Shown here one piece after another: positions 33,552 to 41,584 of a stretch of 64,000 bases of DNA. The stretch's first letter is position 1. Every line of letters starts with the position of its first letter. Below the pieces are notes generated by a model, which made no database searches, had not been told where the DNA came from, and saw only the letters and a program-made list of their open reading frames with translations. Position numbers and translations under genes: made by a program. The stretch is taken from contig JAKFFG010000070.1 of NCBI GenBank assembly GCA_036675275.1, positions 1-64,000 on the forward strand, given 5' to 3'. Source of the stretch: Pollutimonas sp036675275. Its GTDB lineage: Bacteria; Pseudomonadota; Gammaproteobacteria; Burkholderiales; Burkholderiaceae_B.

Positions 33552-33562
33552 ATATGGCATAT
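33552..33562. promoter_or_regulatory. Inverted repeat in the LysR/dehydrogenase divergent promoter
   Basis: ATATG-G-CATAT, perfect arms with a one-base centre, 50 bp before the lysR ATG and 89 bp before the dehydrogenase ATG. Place and symmetry suit a LysR recognition site, which would both repress the regulator gene and activate the divergent gene. Confidence 0.4.
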
Positions 33563-33650
33563 CTGCGCCGTACCAACCTCCCTTAGACTAGTGATCTTTC
33601 GGTCCGCGGTACGGGCCGTTTCAGACCTGTCGATTTCGGAGTGGCACATC

Positions 33651-34559
33651 ATGCGCATTGGCTTTATCGGGCTTGGACAAATGGGACTCCCCATGCTCAG
33701 GAATTTGTCCGCAAAACAGCCAGGTGTGACGGGGTTTGACGGCTCCGAGGAACTCAATACCAGATTGCGGCAAGGAGAGATCGGCCGGGAATTGACTATT
33801 GCCCCATCCCTGCTCAATTTCAAGGACATGGAGGTCATCATCACCATGCTTCCGCACGGCAAAGCCGTACGTGACTGTCTATTCGACGCCGAGGAAGGCC
33901 CGGCGCTAGTGAACAGGCTTGCCAAGAATGCCGTGGTCATTGACATGAGCTCGAGCTCGCCGCTGGACACGATGGCACTGGCCCAAGACCTGGCCGGGCA
34001 TGGCGTCAGCATGATTGACGCTCCAGTATCTGGCAGCGTGCCCAAAGCCGTGGCCGGGACCTTGTCCATCATGGCCGGGGGCGACGGTGCCGTAGTCGAG
34101 GCGGTGATGCCGATACTCCAGGCGATGGGAACAAAGATCATCAAAACCGGCAAGATCGGTTCGGCCCACGCCATGAAGGCCTTGAACAATTATGTGTACG
34201 CCGCGGGACTTTTGGCAGCGAGCGAAGCGGTACTGCTGGCCAAAGCCTTAGAGCTGGACCTTGATACGCTGGTTGACGTAATGAACGCATCGAGCGGCCG
34301 AAATGTGGCAACCGAGACCAAACTCAAACAGCACATGCTGGAAAACGGTGACTTCAAGGCAGGCTTCGGCCTTCACCTGATGGCCAAGGACCTGAGCATC
34401 GCGCATGGCTTGAAAGCCCGCGCCGGATTTTCTCCCCCGCAACTGGACCTCTGCCATCAGCTGTGGCAACAGGCGTGCACGGAGCTGCCCTCCGTCTCGG
34501 ACAACACGGAAATCTATCGCTTTCTCGAAAAGCGCCTGCAGGCTTCCCCGGAACAATAA
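33651..34559 (+). CDS. NAD(P)-dependent beta-hydroxyacid dehydrogenase (3-hydroxyisobutyrate / tartronate semialdehyde reductase type)
   Basis: A 302-residue enzyme of the 3-hydroxyisobutyrate dehydrogenase family. MRIGFIGLGQMGLPMLRN is the dinucleotide motif, DAPVSGSVPKAVAGTLSIMA the substrate-binding loop and KIGSAHAMKALNNYVYA carries the catalytic Lys. Members oxidise 3-hydroxyisobutyrate, L-serine, 2-(hydroxymethyl)glutarate or reduce tartronate semialdehyde; the neighbours (glycerate kinase, hydroxypyruvate reductase) favour a glycerate or tartronate link but do not prove it. ATG 33651 is chosen over 33591. A second gene (AA_synth family) follows after 24 bp. Confidence 0.9.
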   Translation: MRIGFIGLGQMGLPMLRNLSAKQPGVTGFDGSEELNTRLRQGEIGRELTIAPSLLNFKDMEVIITMLPHGKAVRDCLFDAEEGPALVNRLAKNAVVIDMSSSSPLDTMALAQDLAGHGVSMIDAPVSGSVPKAVAGTLSIMAGGDGAVVEAVMPILQAMGTKIIKTGKIGSAHAMKALNNYVYAAGLLAASEAVLLAKALELDLDTLVDVMNASSGRNVATETKLKQHMLENGDFKAGFGLHLMAKDLSIAHGLKARAGFSPPQLDLCHQLWQQACTELPSVSDNTEIYRFLEKRLQASPEQ

Positions 34560-34583
34560 ACACTCTCTCAAGGAGACAATTGA

Positions 34584-35159
34584 ATGGAAATCGAAATTCG
34601 CAAAAAAGCGATCACGGTGGAGTCGCTCTACCATGACGGCGGCCCCGCAGTACAAGAACCATTGCTGACGGCAGTGGCGTATGCCGTAGTGAAAAACCCA
34701 TATGCCGGAAAATATGAGCCCGACCTGATCGGTTTCATGAAGGCGTTGCGCTCTACTGGCCTGGCTCTGGCGACTCAGCTTGCCGAAACACTGGGCAAGG
34801 ATCGTATCGAGGCTTACGGCAAGGCGGCAATCGTGGGCATCAACGGCGAATCAGAGCATGGAGCGGTATGGCATGAGGCCGGCGGCTGGGCCATGCGAGA
34901 AGTGCTGGGCAATCCCAAGGCCATGGTTCCGGCATCGCAAGTTACGGCGGCGGCCGGATTCCGGCTGATCATGCCGCTGCATTACATCCATGCCTCGTAC
35001 GTTCGCAGCCACTTCAACGCCATCGAAGTCGGCGCTGTCGATGCGCCTCGCCCCGACGAGCTGTTATTCGCCCTGGGCATGGCGACAGGCGGACGACTGC
35101 ACTCTCGACTGGGCGGCCTATTGAAGGAAGAAATTTCAGTCAACGACGGCCAGCGCTGA
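34584..35159 (+). CDS. Amino acid synthesis (AA_synth, DUF1185) family protein
   Basis: A 191-residue cytoplasmic protein matching the AA_synth family, whose biochemical role is not settled despite the name. Recognisable segments are AVAYAVVKNPYAGKYEPDL near residue 33, GINGESEHGAVWHEAGGWAM and the C-terminal RPDELLFALGMATGGRLHSR. AAGGAG precedes ATG 34584. It is 24 bp behind the beta-hydroxyacid dehydrogenase and convergent with the SDR gene. Such proteins often occur in Bug-transporter catabolic clusters of Alcaligenaceae, so a role in breakdown of a hydroxyacid or amide is possible. Confidence 0.85.
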   Translation: MEIEIRKKAITVESLYHDGGPAVQEPLLTAVAYAVVKNPYAGKYEPDLIGFMKALRSTGLALATQLAETLGKDRIEAYGKAAIVGINGESEHGAVWHEAGGWAMREVLGNPKAMVPASQVTAAAGFRLIMPLHYIHASYVRSHFNAIEVGAVDAPRPDELLFALGMATGGRLHSRLGGLLKEEISVNDGQR

Positions 35160-35178
35160 ACACCGCGCCAACATCGGA

Positions 35179-35958
35179 TCAGAACGTGACCGAAAATCCG
35201 CCATCGACGACAAGGATATGACCGTTCACATACGATGCGCACGGTGACGCCAGAAATACGGCGGCGCCGCTTATTTCGTCGGGCCGCGCCCATCGTCCCA
35301 ATGGATTGCGGCCCACCACGACGGGGCCCTTTACCGGATCGGCGGCCAACTCGGCATTGGATTCCGTGGCGAACGTGCCGGGCGCTATCCCGTTGCTGGT
35401 GATGCCGCGCGGACCGTATTCGACGGCCAGCGCCCGTATCATGCCGCACAAGCCTTGCTTGGCGATAGGATAAATGGCATCACCGAGCCGGGCGAGTTCT
35501 CCTGCGATCGATGTCAACGTAATAAGGCGGCCCTGAATGCCGTTGTCGACCATCGCCCCGGCTGCAAGCCTGGACAACTGTACGGCGGCGATCAAATCCA
35601 CATTGATCAACTGCACAATGTCTTGTAGCGTAGCTTCGCCCAGCGCCTTGCGGATCCGTATCCCGACATTGTTGACCAGGATATCGGGCGTACCGATTTC
35701 CCTGCACAACTGCAGAAATGCTGGTTCCTGTTCCGCAAGCTTGCTGATGTCCTGCACATAGGGATGCGCATCGTGGCCTTCCGCGACCAGGGCTTGCACG
35801 ATAGCCGAGACTCGATCGGCGTCGCGTCCATTGATGATTACGCGCGCACCGCTGGCGGCATAAGCACGCGCCATGACCAGGCCCAAGCCTTGGGTCGAGC
35901 CGGTAATCAAGGCTGTTTTGCCGCGCAATGAAAAGTCGGGCTTGAAAGATGTGCTCAT
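35179..35958 (-). CDS. Short-chain dehydrogenase/reductase
   Basis: A 259-residue classical SDR. The cofactor motif is TGSTQGLGLVMARAYAASGA with VIINGRD after the second strand, suggesting NADP(H) preference; the catalytic triad is Ser in LTSIAGE and Tyr-Lys in YPIAKQG. NNVGIRIRKA is the usual NNAG region with Val in place of Ala. It resembles gluconate 5-dehydrogenase or 2-deoxygluconate dehydrogenase. It starts two bases after glycerate kinase and probably acts in the same pathway. Substrate unknown. Confidence 0.9.
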   Translation of the reverse strand: MSTSFKPDFSLRGKTALITGSTQGLGLVMARAYAASGARVIINGRDADRVSAIVQALVAEGHDAHPYVQDISKLAEQEPAFLQLCREIGTPDILVNNVGIRIRKALGEATLQDIVQLINVDLIAAVQLSRLAAGAMVDNGIQGRLITLTSIAGELARLGDAIYPIAKQGLCGMIRALAVEYGPRGITSNGIAPGTFATESNAELAADPVKGPVVVGRNPLGRWARPDEISGAAVFLASPCASYVNGHILVVDGGFSVTF

Positions 35959-35960
35959 GA

Positions 35961-37142
35961 TCAGGGCCTGTTAACACTACTCGCCGTGCTGGCCTTCGCG
36001 GCGTCCTGCGCCCGCCCGGCGGCCAGCCATAGGCGCGTGCAGTCGCCGGCGCGCTGACGAAGGAATTCGGACGTATTCTGACAGGCGTGCTCCAGCGTGA
36101 TGGGGCCGGGAGCGAGGCTGAACGCGGCGGTAATGCCGACCTCGTACAGGGCTTCGTACCCCTCTCCCAATGATCCCGCAATGGCGATGACGGGAATGCC
36201 CTGCCGGCTTGCGTACTTGGCCACTCCGGCAGGCGTCTTGCCCAGCAGCGTCTGCGCATCCATGCGGCCTTCGCCCGTGAAGACGAGGTCTGTTGCTTCC
36301 AGTGCCGACGCAAGGCCGGAGAGCTCGGCAATAAGCTCTACACCGGGCCGAAATTTGGCGGTGAAGCAGGTTTTAACGGCAAAGCCCAGGCCGCCCGCCG
36401 CCCCCATGCCCGGCGTGTCCTTTTCGTCTTTGCCCAATTGGACAGCACATACCTGGGCGAAATGTGCCAGTGCGGCGTCCAGTACGGCGACGTCGTCTGC
36501 CGTCGCTCCCTTTTGCGGCCCGAAGATCGCCGATGCGCCGCGCGGCCCGCATAAAGGATTATCGACGTCGACGGCGATCTCGAAACTGACGTCTGTCAGA
36601 CGCGAGTCGAGATCATCCACGGAAATATGCGCGAGGCGCTGCAAGGCGGCGCCGCCCGCTGGGAGCTCGTTGCCGCCGTCATCGAGCAGATGCGCGCCGA
36701 GTGCCTGGAGCAAGCCTGCGCCCGCATCATTGCTGGCGCTTCCGCCCAGGCCCAGGACAATATGACGGGCGCCGGCATCCAGAGCCTGGAATATCATCTG
36801 CCCTACGCCATAGCTGGTCGCTTCCAGCGGACGGCGCTGCGCCGGCGGGATCTGTTCCAGGCCTGCCGCCGCAGCCATTTCTATGAAGGCCTTGCCATCG
36901 CCCAGCCACGCCCAGCTGGCGTCGCAGTCCTGGCCGTTGGCGTTGCGCACGCGCGCGTGGTGCCGCTCGCCCGAGGTCGCGGCCAGGACAGCATCCAGCG
37001 ACCCTTCGCCGCCGTCGGCCATGGGAACGCATACGACGTCGGCTTCGGGCACGGCATCGCGTACGCCGCGGGCAATGGCCTGCGACACATCCCACGCGCT
37101 GAGGCTTTCTTTGAAGGAATCAGGGGCAATTACGACACGCAT
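35961..37142 (-). CDS. Glycerate kinase, type 1 family (GarK/GlxK)
   Basis: A 393-residue kinase phosphorylating D-glycerate, most likely to 2-phosphoglycerate. The family start MRVVIAPDSFKESLSAWDVS and VPMADGGEGSLDAVLAATSG are unmistakable, followed by LGLGGSASNDAGAGLLQALG and the C-terminal DLVFTGEGRMDAQTLLGKTP. It lies 50 bp after hprA and two bases before the SDR gene. Hydroxypyruvate reductase making D-glycerate and glycerate kinase feeding it into glycolysis form an obvious two-step route. Slightly longer than GarK (381). Confidence 0.94.
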   Translation of the reverse strand: MRVVIAPDSFKESLSAWDVSQAIARGVRDAVPEADVVCVPMADGGEGSLDAVLAATSGERHHARVRNANGQDCDASWAWLGDGKAFIEMAAAAGLEQIPPAQRRPLEATSYGVGQMIFQALDAGARHIVLGLGGSASNDAGAGLLQALGAHLLDDGGNELPAGGAALQRLAHISVDDLDSRLTDVSFEIAVDVDNPLCGPRGASAIFGPQKGATADDVAVLDAALAHFAQVCAVQLGKDEKDTPGMGAAGGLGFAVKTCFTAKFRPGVELIAELSGLASALEATDLVFTGEGRMDAQTLLGKTPAGVAKYASRQGIPVIAIAGSLGEGYEALYEVGITAAFSLAPGPITLEHACQNTSEFLRQRAGDCTRLWLAAGRAQDAAKASTASSVNRP

Positions 37143-37192
37143 AATGAAACGACCTTGTTATACAGACCGGCTGAAGGGGATTGATATGGAGC

Positions 37193-38176
37193 TTACGCTG
37201 ACACAGGCGCGGCAACGACGTTACGGGGTGTACCCTGATGATAGGCCTCGATGTTGTCGATAAGTTGGTCGGCCAGGGCCTGGATGGCTTGCTCGCTGGC
37301 CCAGGCCACATGTGGCGTCAGTATGAAATTGGGCATGTCCAGCAGCTGTATCAGCGCGTTCTGATTATCGGGCGGCTCCGGAGTCGTTACATCGAAACCG
37401 GCGGCACTGATCCGACCCTGGCGCAGCGCATCGACCAGGGCCGGTTCGTTGACCAGCCCGCCGCGGGCCGTATTGATCAAAATAGGTTTGCGCCGCATCA
37501 GTTCGAATTCCCGTGTGTCGATAAGGTCTCGCGTGTGGTCGTTGAGCGGGCAATGCAGAGTAATGATGTCGCTTTCGGCCAGAAATTGGTCGAAAGCGGT
37601 ATAGCCGCTTTCGGGGTTCTGCGCGCCTTTGCGAGCCGCAAACAGCACGCGCATGCCCAGGGCTTGTCCGATGCGGGCCACTGCCTGGCCCAGTGTTCCT
37701 TTGCCGATGATCCCCAGCGTCGAGCCGGCCAGATCCTTGATCGGATAGTCAAAATAGCAGAACTGCTGGGCATCGTACCAGCGTCCGGCCTTCACCGATT
37801 CGCGGTACGCCACAATGCTGCGCCGCAAGGCGAAAATCAGGGCGAATACATGTTCCGGTACGGTGTTGATGGCATATCCGCGTATATTCGAAACCACGAT
37901 GCCCTTGCGCGAGCAAGCGGCGAGGTCTACGTTGTCGGTCCCTGTGGCGGCAACCGCCACCATCTTCAAGCGGTTGGCCTGTTCAATGGCCTCTTGCCGC
38001 AAAGGTACCTTGTTGGTGATGATGATGTCGGCGTCGGCAATGCGCTCGGCCACCTGATCGCGCGTGGTTCGGCCATAAACGGTAAGCTGGTGATCAAACG
38101 ATACGGGCCGCAAGACGGTTTTCGGCGATATGGTCTCGCGGTCAAGGAAAACAATTTGCATGGGGCGTTGCGCCAT
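37193..38176 (-). CDS. hprA: D-2-hydroxyacid dehydrogenase (glycerate dehydrogenase / hydroxypyruvate reductase)
   Basis: A 327-residue NAD(P)-dependent enzyme of the D-2-hydroxyacid family. The cofactor site is LGIIGKGTLGQAVARIGQAL; catalytic Arg is in NTARGGLVNEPAL, Glu in TTPEPPDNQNALIQ and His in LTPHVAWAS, the pattern of glycerate dehydrogenases. ATG 38176 has a GAGG site; ATG 38161 is possible. It is the first gene of an hprA-glycerate kinase-SDR operon and is divergent from the S9 peptidase gene. Hydroxypyruvate reduction is inferred from the next gene. Confidence 0.88.
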   Translation of the reverse strand: MAQRPMQIVFLDRETISPKTVLRPVSFDHQLTVYGRTTRDQVAERIADADIIITNKVPLRQEAIEQANRLKMVAVAATGTDNVDLAACSRKGIVVSNIRGYAINTVPEHVFALIFALRRSIVAYRESVKAGRWYDAQQFCYFDYPIKDLAGSTLGIIGKGTLGQAVARIGQALGMRVLFAARKGAQNPESGYTAFDQFLAESDIITLHCPLNDHTRDLIDTREFELMRRKPILINTARGGLVNEPALVDALRQGRISAAGFDVTTPEPPDNQNALIQLLDMPNFILTPHVAWASEQAIQALADQLIDNIEAYHQGTPRNVVAAPVSA

Positions 38177-38225
38177 AAGACATCCTCTTCAGAGTACAAG
38201 ACAGCCGTCACACCGTAGCCGGCCT

Positions 38226-38245
38226 ATCCTATATAGTAATAGGAT
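38226..38245. promoter_or_regulatory. Inverted repeat in the hprA / S9 peptidase divergent promoter
   Basis: ATCCTAT-ATAGTA-ATAGGAT, perfect 7 bp arms with a 6 nt centre, 49 bp before the hprA start and 34 bp before the peptidase start. It lies where promoters of both genes should overlap and could be an operator; no dedicated regulator is adjacent. Confidence 0.35.
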
Positions 38246-38279
38246 TCTCGCCCTATTCTGAACTTCCGGATATCCATTT

Positions 38280-40124
38280 ATGCTGCCACGTACTTACCCC
38301 ATCACTGATTTCTTTCGTAATCCGGCCAGGGGCTTTTTTCGGCTCGCGGACGACGGGGCAATGCTGGGGTTCATGGAGCCGACCGTGGTAAACGAACAGC
38401 CGGCGCGAATGAACGTTTTCGTGCAGGATCTGGACGGCAGCACACCTGTTGGAGCGCCAAGGCGATTGACCGCCGAAACCGAGCGCGACATCAGCCAGTT
38501 TTTCTGGAAAGGTTCCAACACCATCATCTATGAAAAAGACTTCAAGGGCGATGAGAACTTCCACGTATTGACCGTCAACGCCCAAACCGAAAAACTCACC
38601 GACCTGACGCCTTTTCCGGGCGTGCGCGCCAGCATTGAAGACGATCTGCCCGACGACCCGGACCACGTATTGATCAGTCACAACCGGCGCAATCCAGAAG
38701 TATTCGACGTCTACCGTGCAAATATCCATACAGGGGAACTGTTGCTGGTTGCCGAGAACCCCGGCAATATTGTCGGTTGGCAAACCGACCACCAGGGGCG
38801 GGTCCGTGCCGCAATAGCCAGCGACGGACTGGATACCACGCTGCTGTACCGGGACAACGAGAACGAGGCATTCCGTCCGATTCTCTCTACCGATTTCCGC
38901 ACTGTCGTAAGCCCCGAATTCTTCACCTTCGATAACCAGAAGTTCTACGCCCTGAGCAACCGGGGGCGCGATTGCCTGGCCCTGGTCATTATTGATCCGG
39001 CGCAGCCGGATATTGAAGAGCTGGTTTTCGAAGCAGAGGATGTAGACCTCGACGCGGCGGGCTATTCACGTTTGCGGCAGGTGCTTACCGTAGCGGTATA
39101 CCAGACCGACAAACCCAAGCATCATTTCTTTGACGATACCAGCGCGCAACGGCATGCCCGGGTATCGGCGAAACTGCCGGGATACGAAATCGCATTGCAA
39201 AGCGGCACGCGCGACGAAACCAAGTACATTGTGGCAACCTATAGCGACCGCACACCGGGCAGCCGCTATATTTACGACGCGAATAACGATACGCTGGACA
39301 AACTGGCCGACATCAATCCGGCGCTGCCGGAAGAAGACATGGCAACCGTGCAGCCGGTGAAGTATCAGTCGCGCGACGGCTTGACCATACACGGTTATCT
39401 GACACTGCCCGTGGGCCGCAACCCGAAGGGACTTCCATGCATAGTCAATCCCCACGGCGGTCCATGGCTGCGGGACAGCTGGGGGTTCAACGCGGAAGCA
39501 CAGTTTCTTGCAAACCGTGGCTATTGCGTCCTGCAGATGAATTTCCGAGGCTCGACCGGATACGGGCGCAGCTTCTGGGAAGCCAGCTTCGGTCAGTGGG
39601 GCTTGCGCATGCAAGACGACATTACGGACGGGGTGCACTGGCTTATCGATCAGGGCATCGCCGATCCAGCGCGCATTGCGATCTACGGCGGCAGCTATGG
39701 CGGCTATGCCACGTTGGCCGGTATTGTCTCGACACCAGACCTGTACGCGGCAGCCGTCGACTACGTCGGCGTGGCGAACCTGCTTACCTTCATGAATACC
39801 ATACCGCCCTACTGGAAGCCGATGCTCACCAAAATGCACAGCATGGTGGGCAATCCTGAAGTGGATCGCGAGCGGCTCGAGGCCACGTCACCGGCGCTGA
39901 ATGCCGACAAGATCAAGACGCCGCTGTTTATTGCTCAGGGCGCCCATGATCCGCGCGTCAATAAAGACGAAAGCGACCAGATGGTCGCCGCCTTGCGTTC
40001 ACGGGGAGTCGACGTTGAATACATGGTCAAGGATAACGAGGGCCATGGTTTCCATAACGACGAAAACAAGTTCGAGTTCTATGAGGCCATGGAAGCGTTT
40101 CTGCGGCAGCATCTAAATCCTTGA
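38280..40124 (+). CDS. S9 family serine peptidase (prolyl oligopeptidase / acylaminoacyl-peptidase type)
   Basis: A 614-residue peptidase with an N-terminal beta-propeller (residues about 1-350) and a C-terminal alpha/beta-hydrolase domain. The nucleophile is Ser in YGGSYGGYATLAG; Asp in QGAHDPRVNKDESDQM and His in DNEGHGFHNDEN complete the triad, and NPHGGPWLRDSWGF forms the oxyanion-hole region. There is no signal peptide, so it should act in the cytoplasm on short or N-acylated peptides. It is divergent from hprA and stands alone. Confidence 0.93.
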   Translation: MLPRTYPITDFFRNPARGFFRLADDGAMLGFMEPTVVNEQPARMNVFVQDLDGSTPVGAPRRLTAETERDISQFFWKGSNTIIYEKDFKGDENFHVLTVNAQTEKLTDLTPFPGVRASIEDDLPDDPDHVLISHNRRNPEVFDVYRANIHTGELLLVAENPGNIVGWQTDHQGRVRAAIASDGLDTTLLYRDNENEAFRPILSTDFRTVVSPEFFTFDNQKFYALSNRGRDCLALVIIDPAQPDIEELVFEAEDVDLDAAGYSRLRQVLTVAVYQTDKPKHHFFDDTSAQRHARVSAKLPGYEIALQSGTRDETKYIVATYSDRTPGSRYIYDANNDTLDKLADINPALPEEDMATVQPVKYQSRDGLTIHGYLTLPVGRNPKGLPCIVNPHGGPWLRDSWGFNAEAQFLANRGYCVLQMNFRGSTGYGRSFWEASFGQWGLRMQDDITDGVHWLIDQGIADPARIAIYGGSYGGYATLAGIVSTPDLYAAAVDYVGVANLLTFMNTIPPYWKPMLTKMHSMVGNPEVDRERLEATSPALNADKIKTPLFIAQGAHDPRVNKDESDQMVAALRSRGVDVEYMVKDNEGHGFHNDENKFEFYEAMEAFLRQHLNP

Positions 40125-40182
40125 TCCACAGCTACACCCCCTTGCGCGCTGCCTGAAGCGCGACACTTTCATGGAGTCTGCA

Positions 40183-40791
40183 ATGAAGTTATATTACCTG
40201 CCCGGCGCTTGCCCGCTCGCTTCACACATCGTCCTCGAGTGGATAGGCAAACCGTACGAGACGCAGCCCGTCGGGCGCGATGAGCTCAAGCAAGCACCCT
40301 TTCTTGCGCTGAACCCGCTCGGTGCCGTGCCGGTTCTGGTCGACGGCGACTTCGTCCTGACGCAAAGCAATGCCATCCTCGAATATCTGGCCGAGCTTAA
40401 CCCCAATGCCGCGCTGATGCCCGAAAGCGTACGCGAAAAAGCCGAGACCCGACGTTGGCTGGGATTCTGCAATGCCGACCTGCACCGCACATTCGCTACC
40501 ATATTTTCCGTCGGCTACTACACAGACAACGCCGACTTCCAGCACCAGCTCATCGCCAAGACCGCGGCCAAACTGGTACAGCTTTTCGGAGTCATGGACA
40601 AACAGCTGGAAGGCAAGCAATGGGTGACGGGAAAACGATCCATCGTGGATCCTTACCTTTACACGGTGCTGCGTTGGGCGCACGCCAAGAACGTGGACAT
40701 CGGCAACATGAAGAATCTGCAAGCCTTCGTCGCCCGCATGGACGCCGACCCGGGCGTACGGGCGGCATTGAGCGCACAAGGTCTGTCGTAG
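40183..40791 (+). CDS. Glutathione S-transferase, beta-class-like
   Basis: A 202-residue GST. The N-terminal thioredoxin-fold domain starts MKLYYLPGACPLASHIVLEW, with Cys10 at the position of the catalytic cysteine of bacterial beta-class enzymes, and has the cis-Pro and glutathione-binding NPLGAVPVLVDGD and QSNAILEYLAE segments. The helical C-terminal domain ends in SIVDPYLYTVLRWA. ATG 40183 with GGAG six bases upstream is preferred over ATG 40171. It probably detoxifies electrophiles or peroxides; convergent with the liv operon. Confidence 0.92.
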   Translation: MKLYYLPGACPLASHIVLEWIGKPYETQPVGRDELKQAPFLALNPLGAVPVLVDGDFVLTQSNAILEYLAELNPNAALMPESVREKAETRRWLGFCNADLHRTFATIFSVGYYTDNADFQHQLIAKTAAKLVQLFGVMDKQLEGKQWVTGKRSIVDPYLYTVLRWAHAKNVDIGNMKNLQAFVARMDADPGVRAALSAQGLS

Positions 40792-40807
40792 CGGTATTAT
40801 GGGTTCC

Positions 40808-40838
40808 AGCGCCAGGCCGCAAACCCGGCCCTGGCGCT
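40808..40838. terminator. Stem-loop after the GST gene
   Basis: AGCGCCAGG-CCG pairs with CGGCCCTGGCGCT, a 12 bp stem with one bulged base and a short loop, 17 bp after the GST stop. There is no T-run, so termination would be inefficient or Rho-assisted. Confidence 0.45.
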
Positions 40839-40840
40839 AA

Positions 40841-40882
40841 GGCTGTTAACCCTGCTCAAGGAGTTGCACAGGGTTAACGGCC
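40841..40882. repeat. Long inverted repeat directly after livF stop
   Basis: GGCTGTTAACCCTG pairs with CAGGGTTAACGGCC, 13 of 14 positions including a perfect 10 bp core, around a 14 nt centre. It abuts the livF stop codon. No T-run. It could protect the 3' end of the liv mRNA or help Rho-dependent termination between the convergent transcripts. Confidence 0.5.
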
Positions 40883-41584
40883 CTAGGCGCCCAGATAAGC
40901 CTTTCGCACCTCGTCATTGACCAACAAATTGGCTCCGGTGTCGGCCAGCACGACTTTGCCGGTTTCCAGCACGTAGCCGCGATCCGCAACCTGCAGCGCC
41001 TTGTTGGCGTTCTGTTCCACCAGGAACACGGTGACGCCTTGCTCGCGGATGGTGCGGATAATATCGAAGATCTGGGCAATGATCAGGGGTGCCAGGCCCA
41101 GCGTGGGCTCGTCAAGCAACAGCAATTTCGGCTTGGTCATAAGCGCCCGCCCAATGGCCAGCATTTGCTGCTCGCCTCCGGACATCGTGCCCGCCCGTTG
41201 ATTCGAGCGCTCCTTCAGGCGGGGAAACAAAGTATAGACATGCGCCACGCCCTCTTCGATTTCTCTTGCGGCCAGGAAAAAACCGCCCATCTTAAGGTTC
41301 TCGACCACGGTGAGTTCTGGAAAAACGCGACGGCCTTCAGGCGAAATGGCTATGCCACGGCGCATGATGGTGTGCGTTTCAGCCTGGGTGATATCTTCGT
41401 CTTCGAAGAAGACAGACCCGCTGCGCGCCCGCGGCGAACCACAGACTGTCATGAGCAAGGTGGTTTTGCCGGCGCCATTGGCGCCGATAAGGGTTACGAT
41501 TTCGCCCTTGTTGACCTCGACCGAGACATCATTGAGCGCCTGGATCGCACCATAATAGGTGTGTACATTTTGAAGCTTGAGCAC
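40883..41584 (-). CDS. livF: Branched-chain amino acid ABC transporter ATPase LivF
   Basis: A 233-residue ATPase of the HAAT (branched-chain amino acid) importer family. Walker A is GANGAGKTTLL, signature TMSGGEQQMLAIGRAL, Walker B LLLLDEPTLGLAP, and the switch His is in VFLVEQNANKAL with Gln-Asn as usual for LivF. It starts with GTG at 41584, immediately after the livG TAA. It is the last gene of livKHMGF. The true substrate may be another amino acid, amide or urea-like compound. Confidence 0.94.
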   Translation of the reverse strand: MLKLQNVHTYYGAIQALNDVSVEVNKGEIVTLIGANGAGKTTLLMTVCGSPRARSGSVFFEDEDITQAETHTIMRRGIAISPEGRRVFPELTVVENLKMGGFFLAAREIEEGVAHVYTLFPRLKERSNQRAGTMSGGEQQMLAIGRALMTKPKLLLLDEPTLGLAPLIIAQIFDIIRTIREQGVTVFLVEQNANKALQVADRGYVLETGKVVLADTGANLLVNDEVRKAYLGA

